In this document: piece after piece, positions 1-11,309 of the stretch | Layout of the letters: each line of letters opens with the position of its first letter | Numbering within the stretch: position 1 is the first letter of the stretch | From: Lycorma delicatula | Lineage: Eukaryota; Arthropoda; Insecta; Hemiptera; Fulgoridae | NCBI RefSeq assembly: GCF_047948215.1 | Contig: NC_134455.1 | Coordinates: 348,004,491 to 348,068,490 of the forward strand | Direction: 5' to 3' | Length of the DNA stretch: 64,000 bases | Made by a program: the position numbers and the translations under genes | The notes under the pieces: generated by a model | What the model was told of the DNA's origin: nothing | The model's database searches: none | Seen by the model: the letters and a program-made list of their open reading frames with translations, nothing else

Positions 1-239
1 TCTTTGTAAAAAAGTATCCATTTAATAGCAAAGTATCTTAAAATGATGTTCAGAAATGCATTGATAAAGTTTGAAAATTTGGGTTTTTTTACTAAGTTTT
101 TTTAAAATGAAGTCAAAGAATAAACATGACATAAAACTTATATTTTACCATATTTGAAATAGTTAGTTTTGTTTTTTTCCTTGGAATTGCAGTATATCAT
201 GGGTAGTTAAGTTTATACTTTATTTTATTTTTTTTTAGG

Positions 240-330
240 ATGTATTATTCTTTTGAAATTAAATTAGGAGTAAAGCAAGGAGATGGTTTATCACCAATTT
301 TTTTTTACTGTCATAAAGAAATTATAAGAG
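240..330 (+). pseudogene. LINE reverse transcriptase fragment
   Basis: A short open stretch translates to FEIKLGVKQGDGLSPIFF. This is the RT block normally read as G-V-R/K-Q-G-D-x-L-S-P-x-L-F in LINE reverse transcriptases. Reading degrades right after it. It lies upstream of an endonuclease-like stretch (661 onward), which is the wrong order for one intact element, so it is probably a separate truncated copy. Confidence 0.5.
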
Positions 331-660
331 GGAATTTGAATACACCACCAAATAAAATTTGGTCCAAAATTGAAAGGCCATGGCTGTTGCTTTTTCTGCT
401 ATTGGTGGCTGCCCTCTGGCAATGATCTATGCTCACCAACTGTGGTTGGAGGATACTGGGGAAATAAAACACTAGGGTGGATAAAAACTAGCACTGCTGC
501 CTTGCAGTTTTGCAGTTGGCTCTTCAAAGACTAGGGGAAGAAAACCTGTATAAAAAATTACCTGTTACTCCTGGTTGAGGGTTCAGAGATTATTCTTTAC
601 CACTAAAAACTTGATCAGAAACCCTCGAAACAAGGACAGGGAAAATTGGGATAAACTAAA

Positions 661-1530
661 ATGGAAACGTACACTTTTTTATGGCTCCATGGAATATTCA
701 AGGAATTAGTAATAAATGTGCGAGATTGTTTCAGGAGTTGGATAAAATGTCAGTGGATGTATGTTTTCTCATGGAGACAAAAAGAAGAAGGGGAAGGAAA
801 ATGAAATAATTAGAAAGTATATTAATTTCTACAGTAGGGTTAGTCAGAGATTAAAAAACATTCTAAAGACTGGAAAGAAATTGACGAAAGGATAATACTG
901 GTGGAGCTTAACATATATGGACATTATTAATAGTATGAGTGTTTGCTCCAAATGTAGATGTAGGCAAATTGACTAAAGAAAGGTTTTATGAAAATTTGAT
1001 GAAAGTTCTCATATATATTATTAATATTAATCCTATTTACTCTTGGGAATTTTAATGAAAGGACAGGAAGAGATAGTAACAGCTTGATTGTTGAACAATA
1101 TGGTTAGGAATGTGTAAATGATAATGGCAGGTAATTAATTGATATATGTAGAGGACTTTCTTTAACAATTTTTAATAGGTCTTCCCTCATAAAGAAATAC
1201 ACAAGTTCACATGGATTTGACCAGTGAAGATCTTCAGATCAATTATATTCACCATCAGAATTCCACTTAAAGGAAATGGATGTTAACAATCTATAGAGGG
1301 GTGTGGGGTGGTTCTTCAGATAACTGTGTTTTTTAAATATAAAAAGCAGGAGAGTTGGTGGCTAAGTAATCTGGTGAATGAGATGTTACCTGTGGTAAGT
1401 GATTCAATTTGGATAGTTTGAAGGATAAGTAGGTGGATTCTTATACAAACTCAGACTAACTAATGAGCTAGAGAAGGTGAAAGAAGAAAGTGCATTTATC
1501 AACAAATAAATGTACTCTGTTTATTGCTGT
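661..1530 (+). pseudogene. LINE family A, endonuclease relic
   Basis: Translation with frameshifts gives an AP-endonuclease-like opening: MAPWNIQGISNKCARLFQEL, then VDVCFLMETKRR. Further on come VFAPNVDVGKLTKERFYENL and a later WEF stretch where LINEs have GDFN. The order (N-x-x-G-I, then E-T-K, then A-P-N) fits the N-terminal endonuclease of RTE/CR1-like LINE ORF2. Many stops and shifts are present. Bases 331-660 upstream, which include a gggttcagag-like stretch, may be its 5' UTR. The coding continues poorly to about 1530, where the long-TIR element begins. The RT tail of the same type of element appears at 4471, beyond that insertion. Confidence 0.55.
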
Positions 1531-2377
1531 TTATCACTCATACTGTATAAAATATATGGGTCAATCCATTTGAAGTGACCCGAGGGTGGTTGCTTGAACA
1601 ATTAAAAAAATAAGTTGAAACTTTGAAACTTACCCACCTGTTTCCTACATGTTTCAGGACCTTAAAACTACTTTTTTTTAAATTTTTTATTTAAGCAGTT
1701 TACCTGAGGTGGCCATTTTTTTATAGTGTGTACACCTATTTTTGTGATTATAACAGTTTACGGAAAAAATCATAACTAAAAAAACTGTTGGTCCTGGAAG
1801 GATGAAACAAAAAACAATTTATTCATATTTTCGGAGAGTAAAAGATTGGTGCAGTGGTTTATTTATCTATCTCTCTTCTTTCTATGAGAAAATATCCAAT
1901 AAAGTTGAACATGAAAAACACTGAAATTCCTCTTTTGGTAATTTTTTCGAAGAGGTAGGAATGGCGTACAGTTTGAATTATTTTTTATATGTAGGTGTGT
2001 ATTAGCAGTTTTACCATAAATAATATTAATGGTGATATTCGTACCCCTAAATTTTTATGAATTTTTAAAACAAATTTTATAAAAAAAATTCAAATTGTGG
2101 CTTCAAATACCTCTGATGGGACTGGGGATAAAAATCTCAAATTTGCACAACTTACAGTGTTTTTGTAGATGTTTACGACAAATAAAGAAGTCTCTTTTAT
2201 ATTGTACTAATAAAAAAAATTATAATGACCCAAAAATCATAAAAAACCTGTTAAAAGCGATATCATTTTGACTTGCTAATTAAGTGCTCCACGGGGGTTT
2301 CTTGTTTCTGGCACTTTAATATTTTTATACTTATTACTGTAGTTAAAGTAGATTTGTTTGAACATTAAACTGCAGAG

Positions 2378-2437
2378 TTAGTGTTAATGTTATAACACCA
2401 TTAGTGTTAATGTTATAACACCATTAGTGTTATAACA
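2378..2437 (+). repeat. 23 bp tandem repeat, 2.6 copies
   Basis: The unit ttagtgttaatgttataacacca occurs at 2378-2400 and 2401-2423 without change, then once more shortened by an internal deletion (2424-2437). It lies just inside the left arm of the long-TIR element. Confidence 0.9.
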
Positions 2438-2732
2438 GGCACCTGAAGTTATTTCCAGCTATCAGGAAAATTCATTTTGCAACATTCTCATTTATGCTTA
2501 TTGTCCCATTTAGCTTTGCAGTTACAGACTGGTCAGTCTGACATTAATCAGTGACCTGTTCACATCTTTACTGAGTTTCTCATTCATCCTGTGCTTGAAA
2601 GTGTTTATTAAATAAATAAGTTTTACTCAATAACATTATATTTGCAAATTTTAAAATCAGTTAAATTTTTTCATTATTTTCAAGTAATTTCACATAAAAT
2701 AATGGAAGAACAATGGTTCCATAGGAATTTTT

Positions 2733-3413
2733 GTGAATGAACAGTGTCATAAAACAGTATATGGCACAGTGCCAAAAGAACTCATTAAAATTTGTGAATT
2801 TAGTGATGAAAACCAACAACTTAAGAGAAATAACATAAGAAGAAGCTCAAAAGAACACATTTTTCCAAATTTAAATTTAGTTTCTGGAAAGTCTCTTTGT
2901 GTTCTATTACAAAAGTATTTTTTCTCAGCAGAACAAAGAATTATATGAAACCAACAGCAATTTTGCCCTACATCACAATATTGAACAATTGGATGCTGCT
3001 TGTAGCATTCTGGGTATATCACCACCTCCATCAAAATTAATTAAAAATTAAGGTACTAGAAGCTACCACAAGTATATTCCTGTGTCAGAAGGCATTGTAA
3101 GATATTACTTTACTTCAGACTCCAAGGACTATGAAGACCATCCTGTGTCAAGTATTGTACCACTTTCACTTAGAAAAAGACTATTGCTTGTGTGTATGAC
3201 GATCAGTGGTAGACAGGAGAAGTGGTAGATATAGCCTCCAAAATGATGTGCAGGTTCATTTTTTCCACCCAGCTGGACCACATACATCATTTTAAAAGTC
3301 TTAATGAAACTTTTGAAATGTGGATACCGATCTGCAAAGTCCTGAGAGAGTTGATACCATTTGAATTAACTACATTGACGGTTAACGCTGTTGTTAACCA
3401 CACTAAATTATAA
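2733..3413 (+). pseudogene. decayed ORF inside the long-TIR element (putative transposase C-terminal part)
   Basis: Three frames can be stitched by eye. The first begins MNEQCHKTVYGTVPKELIK. The second contains LHHNIEQLDAACSILG, then SYHKYIPVSEGIVRYYF. The third contains ACVYDDQW followed by a stop, then GEVVDI. The last part continues to VWIP-like FEMWIPICKVLREL. The pattern Y-D-x-x-W-x-G-x-V followed by a hydrophobic strand and W-x-P resembles a C-terminal domain found in many uncharacterised, probably transposon-derived proteins of aphids and Hydra (family memory, not searched). Stops and frameshifts make it non-functional. Its position between the two inverted arms supports a role as the element's own protein. 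Confidence 0.45.
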
Positions 3414-4470
3414 ACTTTCATTGCTAAAAAAAAAAAAAAAAGGTTATTTCATTGAAGAAAAATTAAAATTTTGCTACAATTTATTTTTTATTCAATAGTG
3501 TTTACAAAATAAACCAATATAAAAATAAATTCTTGAAAAAAGATGTATGTAGTTTACTCATTGAAATCTCAGTTAGGGTAAGCTTTACAAGCATTTTTGA
3601 ATCAAAATTGTATTAGTTTACTGGTACTGGTTAAGCTATTAAATTACAACCAAAATATTTTAAAATATTGAAAATACCACCTTCAACAATATAGGGGCTA
3701 AATATAAAAAATGTAAAGTGCAAAGAAGACAAGAAACCCGTTTGATGCACTTATTTAGCGAGTCAAAATGTTGTATCGCCTTAAACAGGGTTTTCATGAC
3801 TAGTATAATACACAAGAAACATTTTTGTTTGCCATAAACATTTACAAAAACACTGCAAGTTGTGCAAATTTGAGATTTTTATCACCAGTCCCATCAAAAT
3901 TATTTGAAGCCAAAATTTTAATTTTTAAAAAAATATTAGTTTTAAAAAATTTATAAAAATTTAGGCTTAAGTATCTCACTATTAATATTATTCATGGTAA
4001 AACTACCAACATACACCTACATATAAAAAAAAATTCATACTGTGAATGCCATCCCTGCCTCTTGAAAAAAATGACCAAAAGTGAAATTTCACTTTTTTTC
4101 ATGTTCAACTTTATTGGTAATTTTCTCATACAAAAAAGAGTGATAGGTGGTAAATAAACCACTGGACCAGTCTTTTGCTTTGAGAAAATATGAATAAATT
4201 GCTTTTTGTTTCATCCTTCCAGGACCAATAGCTTTTTAGTTATGATTTTTTCCGTAAACCCTTAGAATCACAAAAATAGGTGTGCACACCATAACAAAAA
4301 TGGCCACCACAGGTAAACTGCTTAAACAAAAAATTTAAAAGAATAGTTTTAAGGTCCTGAAACATGTAGATAGGAAAGAAGTGGGCAAGTTTAATTTTTT
4401 TTGAATTGGTCAAGCAACCAGCTTATGTTTTTTGGGAAACTTTAAATGGATTGACCATATGCACAAGAAA

Positions 4471-5140
4471 CATTAAGAGGTGGAGAAGAAAGTACAGAGG
4501 GATGAGAATAAACACTGGAAACGATTCCCTGTATACACTGTTCTTTGCAGACAATCAGGTGGTGTTGGTGAATGATGCTGAGGATATCTTGTATATACTA
4601 AGGAAATTAAAGAGAGTAACACTTTAAATGGAACATGAAAATTAATTTAAGGAAACTGAATACGTTGTAATGGGCGAGTGAGGAGAATTGCAGATGCAGA
4701 AAGGCGGTAAAATTGAGACAAGATTAGGTACCTGAAAACACTTATTTCTAAAAATGGAGAATGTGAAGTTGATATCAGAGCTAGGATTTGTCAGAGGAGC
4801 GGCGATTTGGAAATTAAAGAGTTTGACTCTGTCAAGTGATATTCATCAAATATAACATCTGTTAAGCTTCATCAAATATGCTTTGGAAATGGGATTTTTT
4901 CTGTAGAATGTGCTGACTTTCAAAACCAAACTTTCAAAAAGTTAGATAAAATGGTTTTAAATTATCCCTTTCAATGTCCTGTTGCAAGAAGAAAGAGAAA
5001 ACCCAGAAAGATGAGAGAAGTGATGCAAAGAGCAATGGAAGAGAGAGTGATGCAAAGGGCAATGGAGGGTGACTGGTTGAACAGGAAAGTATGGAGATCG
5101 AGATGCAGAATGTGGAACAATCTGTAGGAATCCCGCTTAA
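4471..5140 (+). pseudogene. LINE family A, RT C-terminal relic
   Basis: It opens with KRWRRKYRGMRINTGNDSLY, followed by LFFADNQVVLVNDAEDILY. This is the FADD catalytic block of an RTE/CR1-type reverse transcriptase with the second Asp changed to Asn. Downstream, with shifts, come a KTEYVVMG-like stretch and an ISKNGECEVDIRARI stretch, then an Arg/Lys-rich tail near 4985-5060. The element is dead (altered active site, stops). It is separated from the endonuclease part (661-1530) by the long-TIR insertion, and RT blocks before FADD are missing. Confidence 0.6.
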
Positions 5141-5159
5141 GTGAAGTAAGTAAATTGAA

Positions 5160-5778
5160 AATAATTAGATTTAACTGCCAAACCTTTTCTAATGATATTG
5201 TAATTTTCTCAGAGAATCTAAAAACACAGCAGTAAAACACATAAATCACCTAAATGAAATTGCAAAGTAGGCTAATAATTTTTTTCAGAAAGTCAGAATT
5301 CATAACTTAGTTCCCTAATATAAAATATGGAAAATAAAGTCAATACATTTAAATATCTGGGAGAAATAATCCAAACCAATGGTTTAGATAAAGAAGCAAA
5401 CAAACAAGATCAAGAAGAATGGAAGTGGGCCATCAACTTAAAAAGATATTTAACACAAAAATAACATCTCAATAAAAGCTAAAATCAGACATTACAATAC
5501 AGTAATCAAATCAGAAGAAATGTTTCAGTTTACATCTTCAGTTTGAAATCAACAATCAGCTTGTCATTTTAGTGACATAAACACCAAAAAAAAATTAAAC
5601 TTTTGAGAAAAATCCTTGGACCATTAAAAAAAAAGTTGTAAACGAATTAAAATTCAGAAGTAACATTTATCTTCACAAATACTTTGAAATTGAAAAACTG
5701 TCAGGTTGCATCAGAAAAAGAAGAACCAAATTCTTCAACTTCTGTGTGAGAATGAATAATAGGATTTCAAAATGTTAT
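5160..5778 (+). pseudogene. RTE-type LINE, RT C-terminal relic (left part)
   Basis: It reads FSNDIVIFSENLK (from an FADD block), then with frameshifts a KSEFI motif and KSEF/KYLGEIIQPNGLDKEAN-like text, including ISGRNNPNQWFR in another frame. Later come RKILGP-like and IRKRRTKFFNFCVRMNNRIS. These are the thumb and tail blocks of an RTE-type LINE. The relic stops abruptly at about 5778. Its natural continuation (FRKLIQDFKEFQEEKKGT) is found at about 8845, after the R1-like LINE, showing that it was split by that insertion. Confidence 0.6.
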
Positions 5779-6268
5779 ATTATAGATTGTTAGTTGATTG
5801 TGTTCACTATGACTTGGTTTTGTAGCTGTTTTAGGTCTTCTGGAGTGTTTTATTAGTCTTTTTTGGTATTAATTTGCGTAGAATAGGTCATCTAGGCTAG
5901 TTTGGTGTATAGTTTAAATTCCCTTTGAACTGTGCACCTGGGATGAAACCAACATTTATTTCTGTGTTTTGTTGTATATTTGTTTGTTTTTTGTTGTTTA
6001 GTGTTGCTTCAGTTTCTGATATTTATATATTTTTAAGTTAGCTGTTATTTTATTTTTAACAGCCATTGTTGTTAGCAACCATCTTTATTTGAATATAACC
6101 TGCTATTGATCAACGTCATCGGTGTATGTCCTTGTTATTGGCCAATTGTTTTTGTGTTTATGTTTATAGTTTGTTTTGCAAACATTGTTTTTGTTTGTTT
6201 TGTGTTTAGTGTTAATTAATTACCACTGTTTAGGTTATTACTTTTGTTGTGTTTATATGATTTTGGAA

Positions 6269-6574
6269 ATGTCTGAAACTGAAGTAAAAAAGGGTAAGTC
6301 CAAGCGAGCAAAACCTCGTGAAGAGATTACAGAGACGATTGAGGTTAGGCTCGATGACTCTTTATTCACTTTTGGGAATGAGGGGTTGCAAACAGGTGCT
6401 TCCAGTTCTTCGCCGGCTGGGAAGAGTACTGATCAATTAATGATTGAGAAGTTTTCTGAAGGTAATGGGAAGACTGGAGGTTCGGTACTGTTAGTGCGGG
6501 CGTTTGAAGAGAAGTACAACTTCCTGATTCAATGTTGTCATTGTCTGTGTGGATGTTCAGAACTTGAGGTGTAA
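6269..6574 (+). pseudogene. R1-like LINE ORF1 N-terminal remnant
   Basis: An open frame starts MSETEVKKGKSKRAK and continues through acidic and Ser-rich text (SSSSPAGKST) to a stop at 6572-6574. A charged, low-complexity N-terminus is usual for R1-clade ORF1 proteins. The expected zinc knuckles are not seen. An in-frame upstream start at 6176 would add a hydrophobic leader that looks spurious, so 6269 is preferred. Confidence 0.4.
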
Positions 6575-6689
6575 TTTTGGTTACTTTGAGATTTTACACA
6601 AATTACTAGACGATTTACTACCTGATGATAGTGAAGCTGGAGAATCCGCATACCACCTGGGTCTTGTGAGAGGTTGCTCAGTTACGCGG

Positions 6690-8340
6690 GGGTGCAGTGT
6701 CCTTGAAGATCACCGAGGCTGAGGTAAGGGGTAAGGCCCCAGGCTTTGATGGAATAACGGCAGAGCTTCTTGTTCACCGGTTGGGGTGATTGTGTGAGAG
6801 AGAATGTCACATGTGTATTTAATAAATTGTTTGGAGCATACTTCCCTGTGTGTTGGAAGAAGAGGATTGTGAAATTTCCGTTTAAAGATGGTGACAAGGA
6901 TCCTGCTGTTAGTTCGTCGTATAGACCTCTGACGTTACTTCTGGTTATTGGCAAGATCTTTGAAAAGGTTCTGTATCTGTGTATAAATGAGAGGTTAACC
7001 TTGCAAAGATTGTTGATGGGGAATCAGTACGGGTTTCGTCCCGGAAGGGTATGGAGGATGCCATATTCCATGTGATGAGAGTGATACCAACCAGTGGGGC
7101 GGAATATGTCCTGGGGATTTTCCTGGACATTTCCGGAGCATTCAATAATCTACAGTAGCCTTCTGCTATTTACCAACTCTAAAAATGAGAATGTACTGTT
7201 AGTGAATTCCAAGTTATGCAAAGTTACTTAAGTCATTGGGATGTGCTGCTCCGTGAGGATGGCCATGAGTTTGGCAAGACGCTGGATAAGGGATGTCCCC
7301 AGGGCAGCGTATTGGGTCCATTACTGTGGATGGTGGAGTTTGATTCTCTCCTGTGGCTGAGGTTGCCCAGCAGGTGTCGCATCATGGCTTATGCTGACAG
7401 AGGGCTCCTGCTGGTTAAAAGAAGCTAGCGGAGGGAGGTTGAGCTCCGAGCCACTCGGGCTTACAGGATGCTTGAGCTGTAGGGGTCATCAATACAAGAT
7501 GTCATTTAGCCCAGGAAAGACCATGATGATGTTCCTCAAAGGCCGTTTGGCAGTTAGTCGGCGAGTCCGTGTTTTGATGGCAGTCCAGCGTATAAAGTAC
7601 GTTCAGGTTCAAAAGTACCGCAGGGTGTTTCTAGATGAGAAACTGCAATTTATGAAACACCTTCAATACGTCACAGAGAGGGCCTGCAATGCCTTCTTTG
7701 GTATTCAACATGTGGTCAATCTTGATTGGGTTCTTAACTTTAAGATCATGAGCATCCTGTATAAAGGCGTGTGCAAGGCTATTATGCTGTACACGGCACC
7801 TGTTTGGGCAAACAGGCTAATATATAAAAGTTTTCAGGACATATTATTAAGGGCTCAACGCCTAATATTGTTAACGGTAACTGGTGGTTACTGTACTATT
7901 TCACAGGGGGCAGTCTTGATGATTGCAGGCGTGAAACTGATAGACTTGATTGCGTCTGAGAAGCAGCAGCAATATGTTGCTAAAAAGTCCGGTGAGTTAA
8001 CTTTGGATAAGTTCGAGAAATTGAACAACATGGCATATGCGTGATCTCTCTCCAAATGTTGTTGGTTTGCGGGACGCCTCTTGAGTGCACCCTAATAAAT
8101 ATGCGATGCAATTTCTTTCCGGCCATGGTGCTTTTATGGACACACTGCAGAAATTCGGTGTGGTATATTCTAGGATGTGTTCTCAGTGTGGATAATTGGA
8201 TGACACCTACAATCTTCTTTACGAGTGCTTGAAATACAAGTTAATGCGTATGGAGACATCTGTTTGCTTGATTTTATCAGATCAGCATTGGATCTCCGGA
8301 TAAACTTGAGGAGCCAAGCCGAATGGGCAATAGTGGAGAG
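6690..8340 (+). pseudogene. R1-like LINE ORF2 (reverse transcriptase) relic
   Basis: Blocks appear in the expected order across three frames. At 6860-6960: CWKKRIVKF and YRPLTLLLVIGKIFEKV. At 7020: QYGFRPGR. At about 7285: GCPQGSVLGPLLW. At about 7385: AYADRG, where the YADD box is degenerate. From 7500: SFSPGKTMMMFLKGRL, then KYRRVFLDEKLQFMKHL. At 7850: RAQRLILLTVTGGY. At 8090-8240, in another frame: AMQFLSGHGAFMDTL followed by a CSQCG-type Cys cluster. The PQGSVLGP block, the SPGKT-x-x-M-x-LKG block and the C-terminal Cys motif fit R1/LOA-type LINEs. The catalytic Asp change and many frame breaks mean it is inactive. Confidence 0.7.
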
Positions 8341-8569
8341 TTTTGTAGTATACTTAGCAAAGGAAAGGATTGCTGAGGGGATCTAGAGCTCTGCTTGGAT
8401 TTCTCTTTTATTCTATTTTTGTTGATGTGTTGTTTTATAAATTATTTATTTGTTGTTATTTTTGTCCTTGTTTTGTTTTGTTTCAATGTTACTGTGTTGT
8501 TATTGTTCCATGTAATATTTCATGTTTCGTGTTTTGTCTTGAACTCACTTTTACCTTCTACGGGTAGCT

Positions 8570-8840
8570 ATTCAATTCCTTTGTTAGTTAGGTATTTTCA
8601 GTCTTGCTTAAGACTCAGTGAGAAGTGTGAGATTGTTTTGAGTTTAATAATTAGTAGTACATCGATGGGAATGTCACTTGTGGCAATTGCATTGGTGGCA
8701 TCCTGGCTGAGGTGGACTGGAATTTGTCAAAAGCCGAGGTTTCGAAGATGACCTCCAGTAAAGCCCATAAGGGCTTGGAACGGAGGGGGTGGCAGAGGGT
8801 GTCTTTCCCTATGAGGTCAGGATGAAGAAATAATAAAAGG
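8570..8840 (+). repeat. 3' UTR of the R1-like LINE
   Basis: Non-coding sequence after ORF2. Its segment 8636-8815 (agtagtacatcgatgggaat, then gtttcgaagatgacctcc) is clearly the same sequence as the reverse complement of about 61070-61205. It is the only part of this LINE with a second copy in the window. Confidence 0.65.
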
Positions 8841-9060
8841 TAGAACAAAGTTCAGAAAACTCATACAAGATTTCAAGGAATTCCAAGAGGAGAAAAAAGG
8901 AACCAAGAATGTTTGTCAGAAAAAGAAAACAAAAACAAACTGAAAGAATGAACTATTGGAAGATCAGAAAAGAATATATCCAGAAGAAAAGGAAATGAAT
9001 GCAGAATGTTGCCTGAACCTGATGTATAACTGCAAATGCTGGGACAACATTTTTTATTTC
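8841..9060 (+). pseudogene. RTE-type LINE, C-terminal tail (right part)
   Basis: It reads RTKFRKLIQDFKEFQEEKKG, then a Lys-rich stretch with NERMNYWKIRKEYIQKKRK in a shifted frame. This is the usual basic C-terminal tail of RTE-like ORF2 proteins and continues the relic interrupted at 5778. Confidence 0.5.
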
Positions 9061-9064
9061 TCAA

Positions 9065-11300
9065 AAATATAACTTCAATTAAAAAATTAACTTAAAAAAC
9101 CCTAACACTGAAAATAAATACAAACTCCATAGAATAAAATACCTAATAAAAATTTACATGCATTATAAACTTAAAGCCAAATAAAAAACAAAGATCAAAT
9201 TTTAAATAAAATTATTTATAAGGGTTCTCAAATGCATAAAACCTTAACTGTAAATTTAATTACAACCACTAAGAAAAGCATTTCCAACCTAAGTGAACAA
9301 ATGAAGCTGCCCCTAACTTCAAATTGTTAATTTATAATGAAAAAGAAAAGCAAAAAGGCTCAAATGCATAAAACCTCTACTGTAAATTAAATAACCAATC
9401 AAAAAAGGATTCAAGTTAACTAAGTGAAAGAAAAATATATAAACAAATAATTAACTAAGATTTATAATAATAAATTTGTTTTTAACAATTAAATTAGTAA
9501 ATAGTAAACTAACACATATAATTCTTTATGAACTGAATTTTAAAAATAAAATTAAACCATAATGATTTTTATTTTAATAATTATATATTTTTAAATAGAC
9601 ATATAATTACTTTTTTTAGGTTTATTAACTTGCAAAGATTACTTTATAATATACCCTTGTTTAAATTAAGTCTTATTTAATTAATTAAAATTGTATTTAG
9701 ATTAACCCATTATCTAGTAACTATTTCATTTTAAGTTTTAATTTATTATAATTATTTTATCAATGCATTTAATTAAATTTATTTTATAAGATTATTTTTA
9801 CAAAAACTGTTTTGCATTAAATAAAAAAAATTATTTATATTGTTTCCTTGTTTTTATAACATAAAACAACTAAATGTTATACAATAATTTTTTTGAATTT
9901 TATATAATCTATAGATTAAACTTTAACATATAATAAATATTATAATAAAGGGAAAAATAATCATATTATAATGATTCTCTTCACCTTTCCGGTGAAGAGA
10001 ATGTATTTCTGTTGAAGGAAACAATATAGAAAAATAAGGTAATTTATTTGTAATTTTATCTAATATTAATAAAGCAATGTAAACAAATTCCGGTTTATAT
10101 ATTTTAATGACCCTCACATAATATCATCTCATTATCTCTTAGAGCACTCTCAAAAAGTCAGAATGAATTTTCAAGATTTAAAAATGTTCAGAAAGATTCA
10201 AATATGTAAAATATATATTTTAGAAAATATATATAAGTAATATGTTACCTTATTATATTTATGAATCTTTGCTAAAAAGAAACACTCATCTTAAAAAGTA
10301 ACAATATCCATCTCTATCAAATCATATAAATGTTTTCTTATAACGTGACACAATGCTTTGGCTTGCAAGAAAGTATCTTAATATGTTTCCTTTACCATTT
10401 TTAATAAATTACCGAATCATTTAAAAAACGTTTAATCACCAATTTGTTTAAAATACAATTAAAATGTTTCTCTTTACAGAAACAATGTTACTCCGTTTAT
10501 GAATTTTAAAATAATATTAATTAAAATATTTTAAAAGAAAGCTTTTAATTTTCTGCAAGCTGTTGAATACATATAAATATTGTCACATATTCACGGTTTG
10601 GCAAGGATTTTGAGAGATAGCATATGTAAAAACTCTTAAAAATATCATTTATCTGCTCGTAAATAACTTACAATGTACAAAATAGGTCACAATTATAAAT
10701 ATCAAAATGCAATTCTGATTTTACTACACACCTTATAAGAGTTAATATAAATTAATTCAAAATTAACAATAGATTATTACATTATGATAATTATCACAAA
10801 ATTAGCAATTCACTTTAAGCGAGAATTACTTGATTTCTGTTGTTCATGCCTTCTACTCTTTTATAGAAATAATTTCTTTGTTGTTTCTTTAAAATTTTTT
10901 ATTCCTCATTTTCTTTTCTGTTCTTCTGGAAGATTCTCCTCTAACCATTACAATACATACTCAAATAAATTATCAAAACCTTTTGATAATGAATTAGTTT
11001 TTTTTTATATCTCATATCTTCATGTATTACTTACCTTTGCATTATTTAATGTTTATATTTTAAATAATTAATATTTAATACTTTATTATCATCCTGTATA
11101 TTATTTTCCTATTAAAAAAAAATAATAATCAGACGGATTTCTTTTAAAAATATTTTTTATTTTAGTGTTCCCAGTATTCGATTTTGCAGAATGTGGTAAA
11201 TATTATAGGAAGAAAATAATTTGATTGTAAATGAGTTGAAGTTATTTAATTTCAGAATTAAATAATAAAATAAGGCTGTTTTTAAGGATACTTTTTCAAT
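9065..11300. other. AT-rich non-coding stretch
   Basis: No credible gene. The sequence is very AT-rich. It contains a loose direct repeat (caaatgcataaaacct at about 9231 and 9361) and a perfect hairpin at 9974-10002. ORFs here are composition artefacts. Confidence 0.6.
9974..10002. repeat. perfect 12 bp hairpin
   Basis: attctcttcacc (9974-9985), loop tttcc, then ggtgaagagaat (9991-10002). The arms are perfectly complementary and GC-richer than the flanks. Confidence 0.85.
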
Positions 11301-11309
11301 ATGTTATAG

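Larger units (their letters stand above)
1557..4460. mobile_element. 2.9 kb transposon with ~750 bp terminal inverted repeats
   Basis: The two ends are long inverted repeats. The left arm is about 1557-2322 and the right arm about 3708-4460. The outer ends read ATGGGTCAATCCATTT on the left and ATGGTCAATCCATTT on the reverse complement of the right. Correspondence can be followed through the whole arm, for example through the caggaccttaaaactac, tggtcctggaaggatgaaac and gggtttcttgt segments. The ~1.4 kb core (2323-3707) holds a 23 bp tandem repeat and a broken plus-strand ORF. A short AT motif flanks both ends (aaatAT / ATgcac), but the target duplication is not certain. The element splits a LINE relic. 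Long arms are typical of foldback-like or P/Kolobok-type DNA transposons, and I cannot assign a superfamily. Confidence 0.75.
5779..8840 (+). mobile_element. R1-like LINE, degenerate, inserted in an RTE relic
   Basis: The whole block from about 5779 to 8840 is less AT-rich than its flanks and sits inside an RTE relic. It contains a short ORF1 remnant (6269-6574), an RT-bearing ORF2 (about 6680-8340) in several frames, and a 3' UTR (about 8570-8840). The 3' UTR is echoed on the minus strand at 60.84-61.2 kb. Most of ORF1 and the endonuclease domain are missing, so the copy is internally deleted as well as frameshifted. Exact ends and target duplication are unclear; aataata-like strings occur near both ends. 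Confidence 0.65.

Noticed and set aside
4971..5240. Minus-strand ORF opposite the LINE tail, rich in Ser/Leu/Phe
   Set aside because: It is the antisense of the Arg/Lys/Glu-rich LINE relic; its hydrophobic look is a complement artefact.
8370..8567. Hydrophobic ORFs resembling membrane peptides after the R1-like ORF2
   Set aside because: They lie in T-rich LINE 3' sequence, overlap in two frames, and have no conserved motif.
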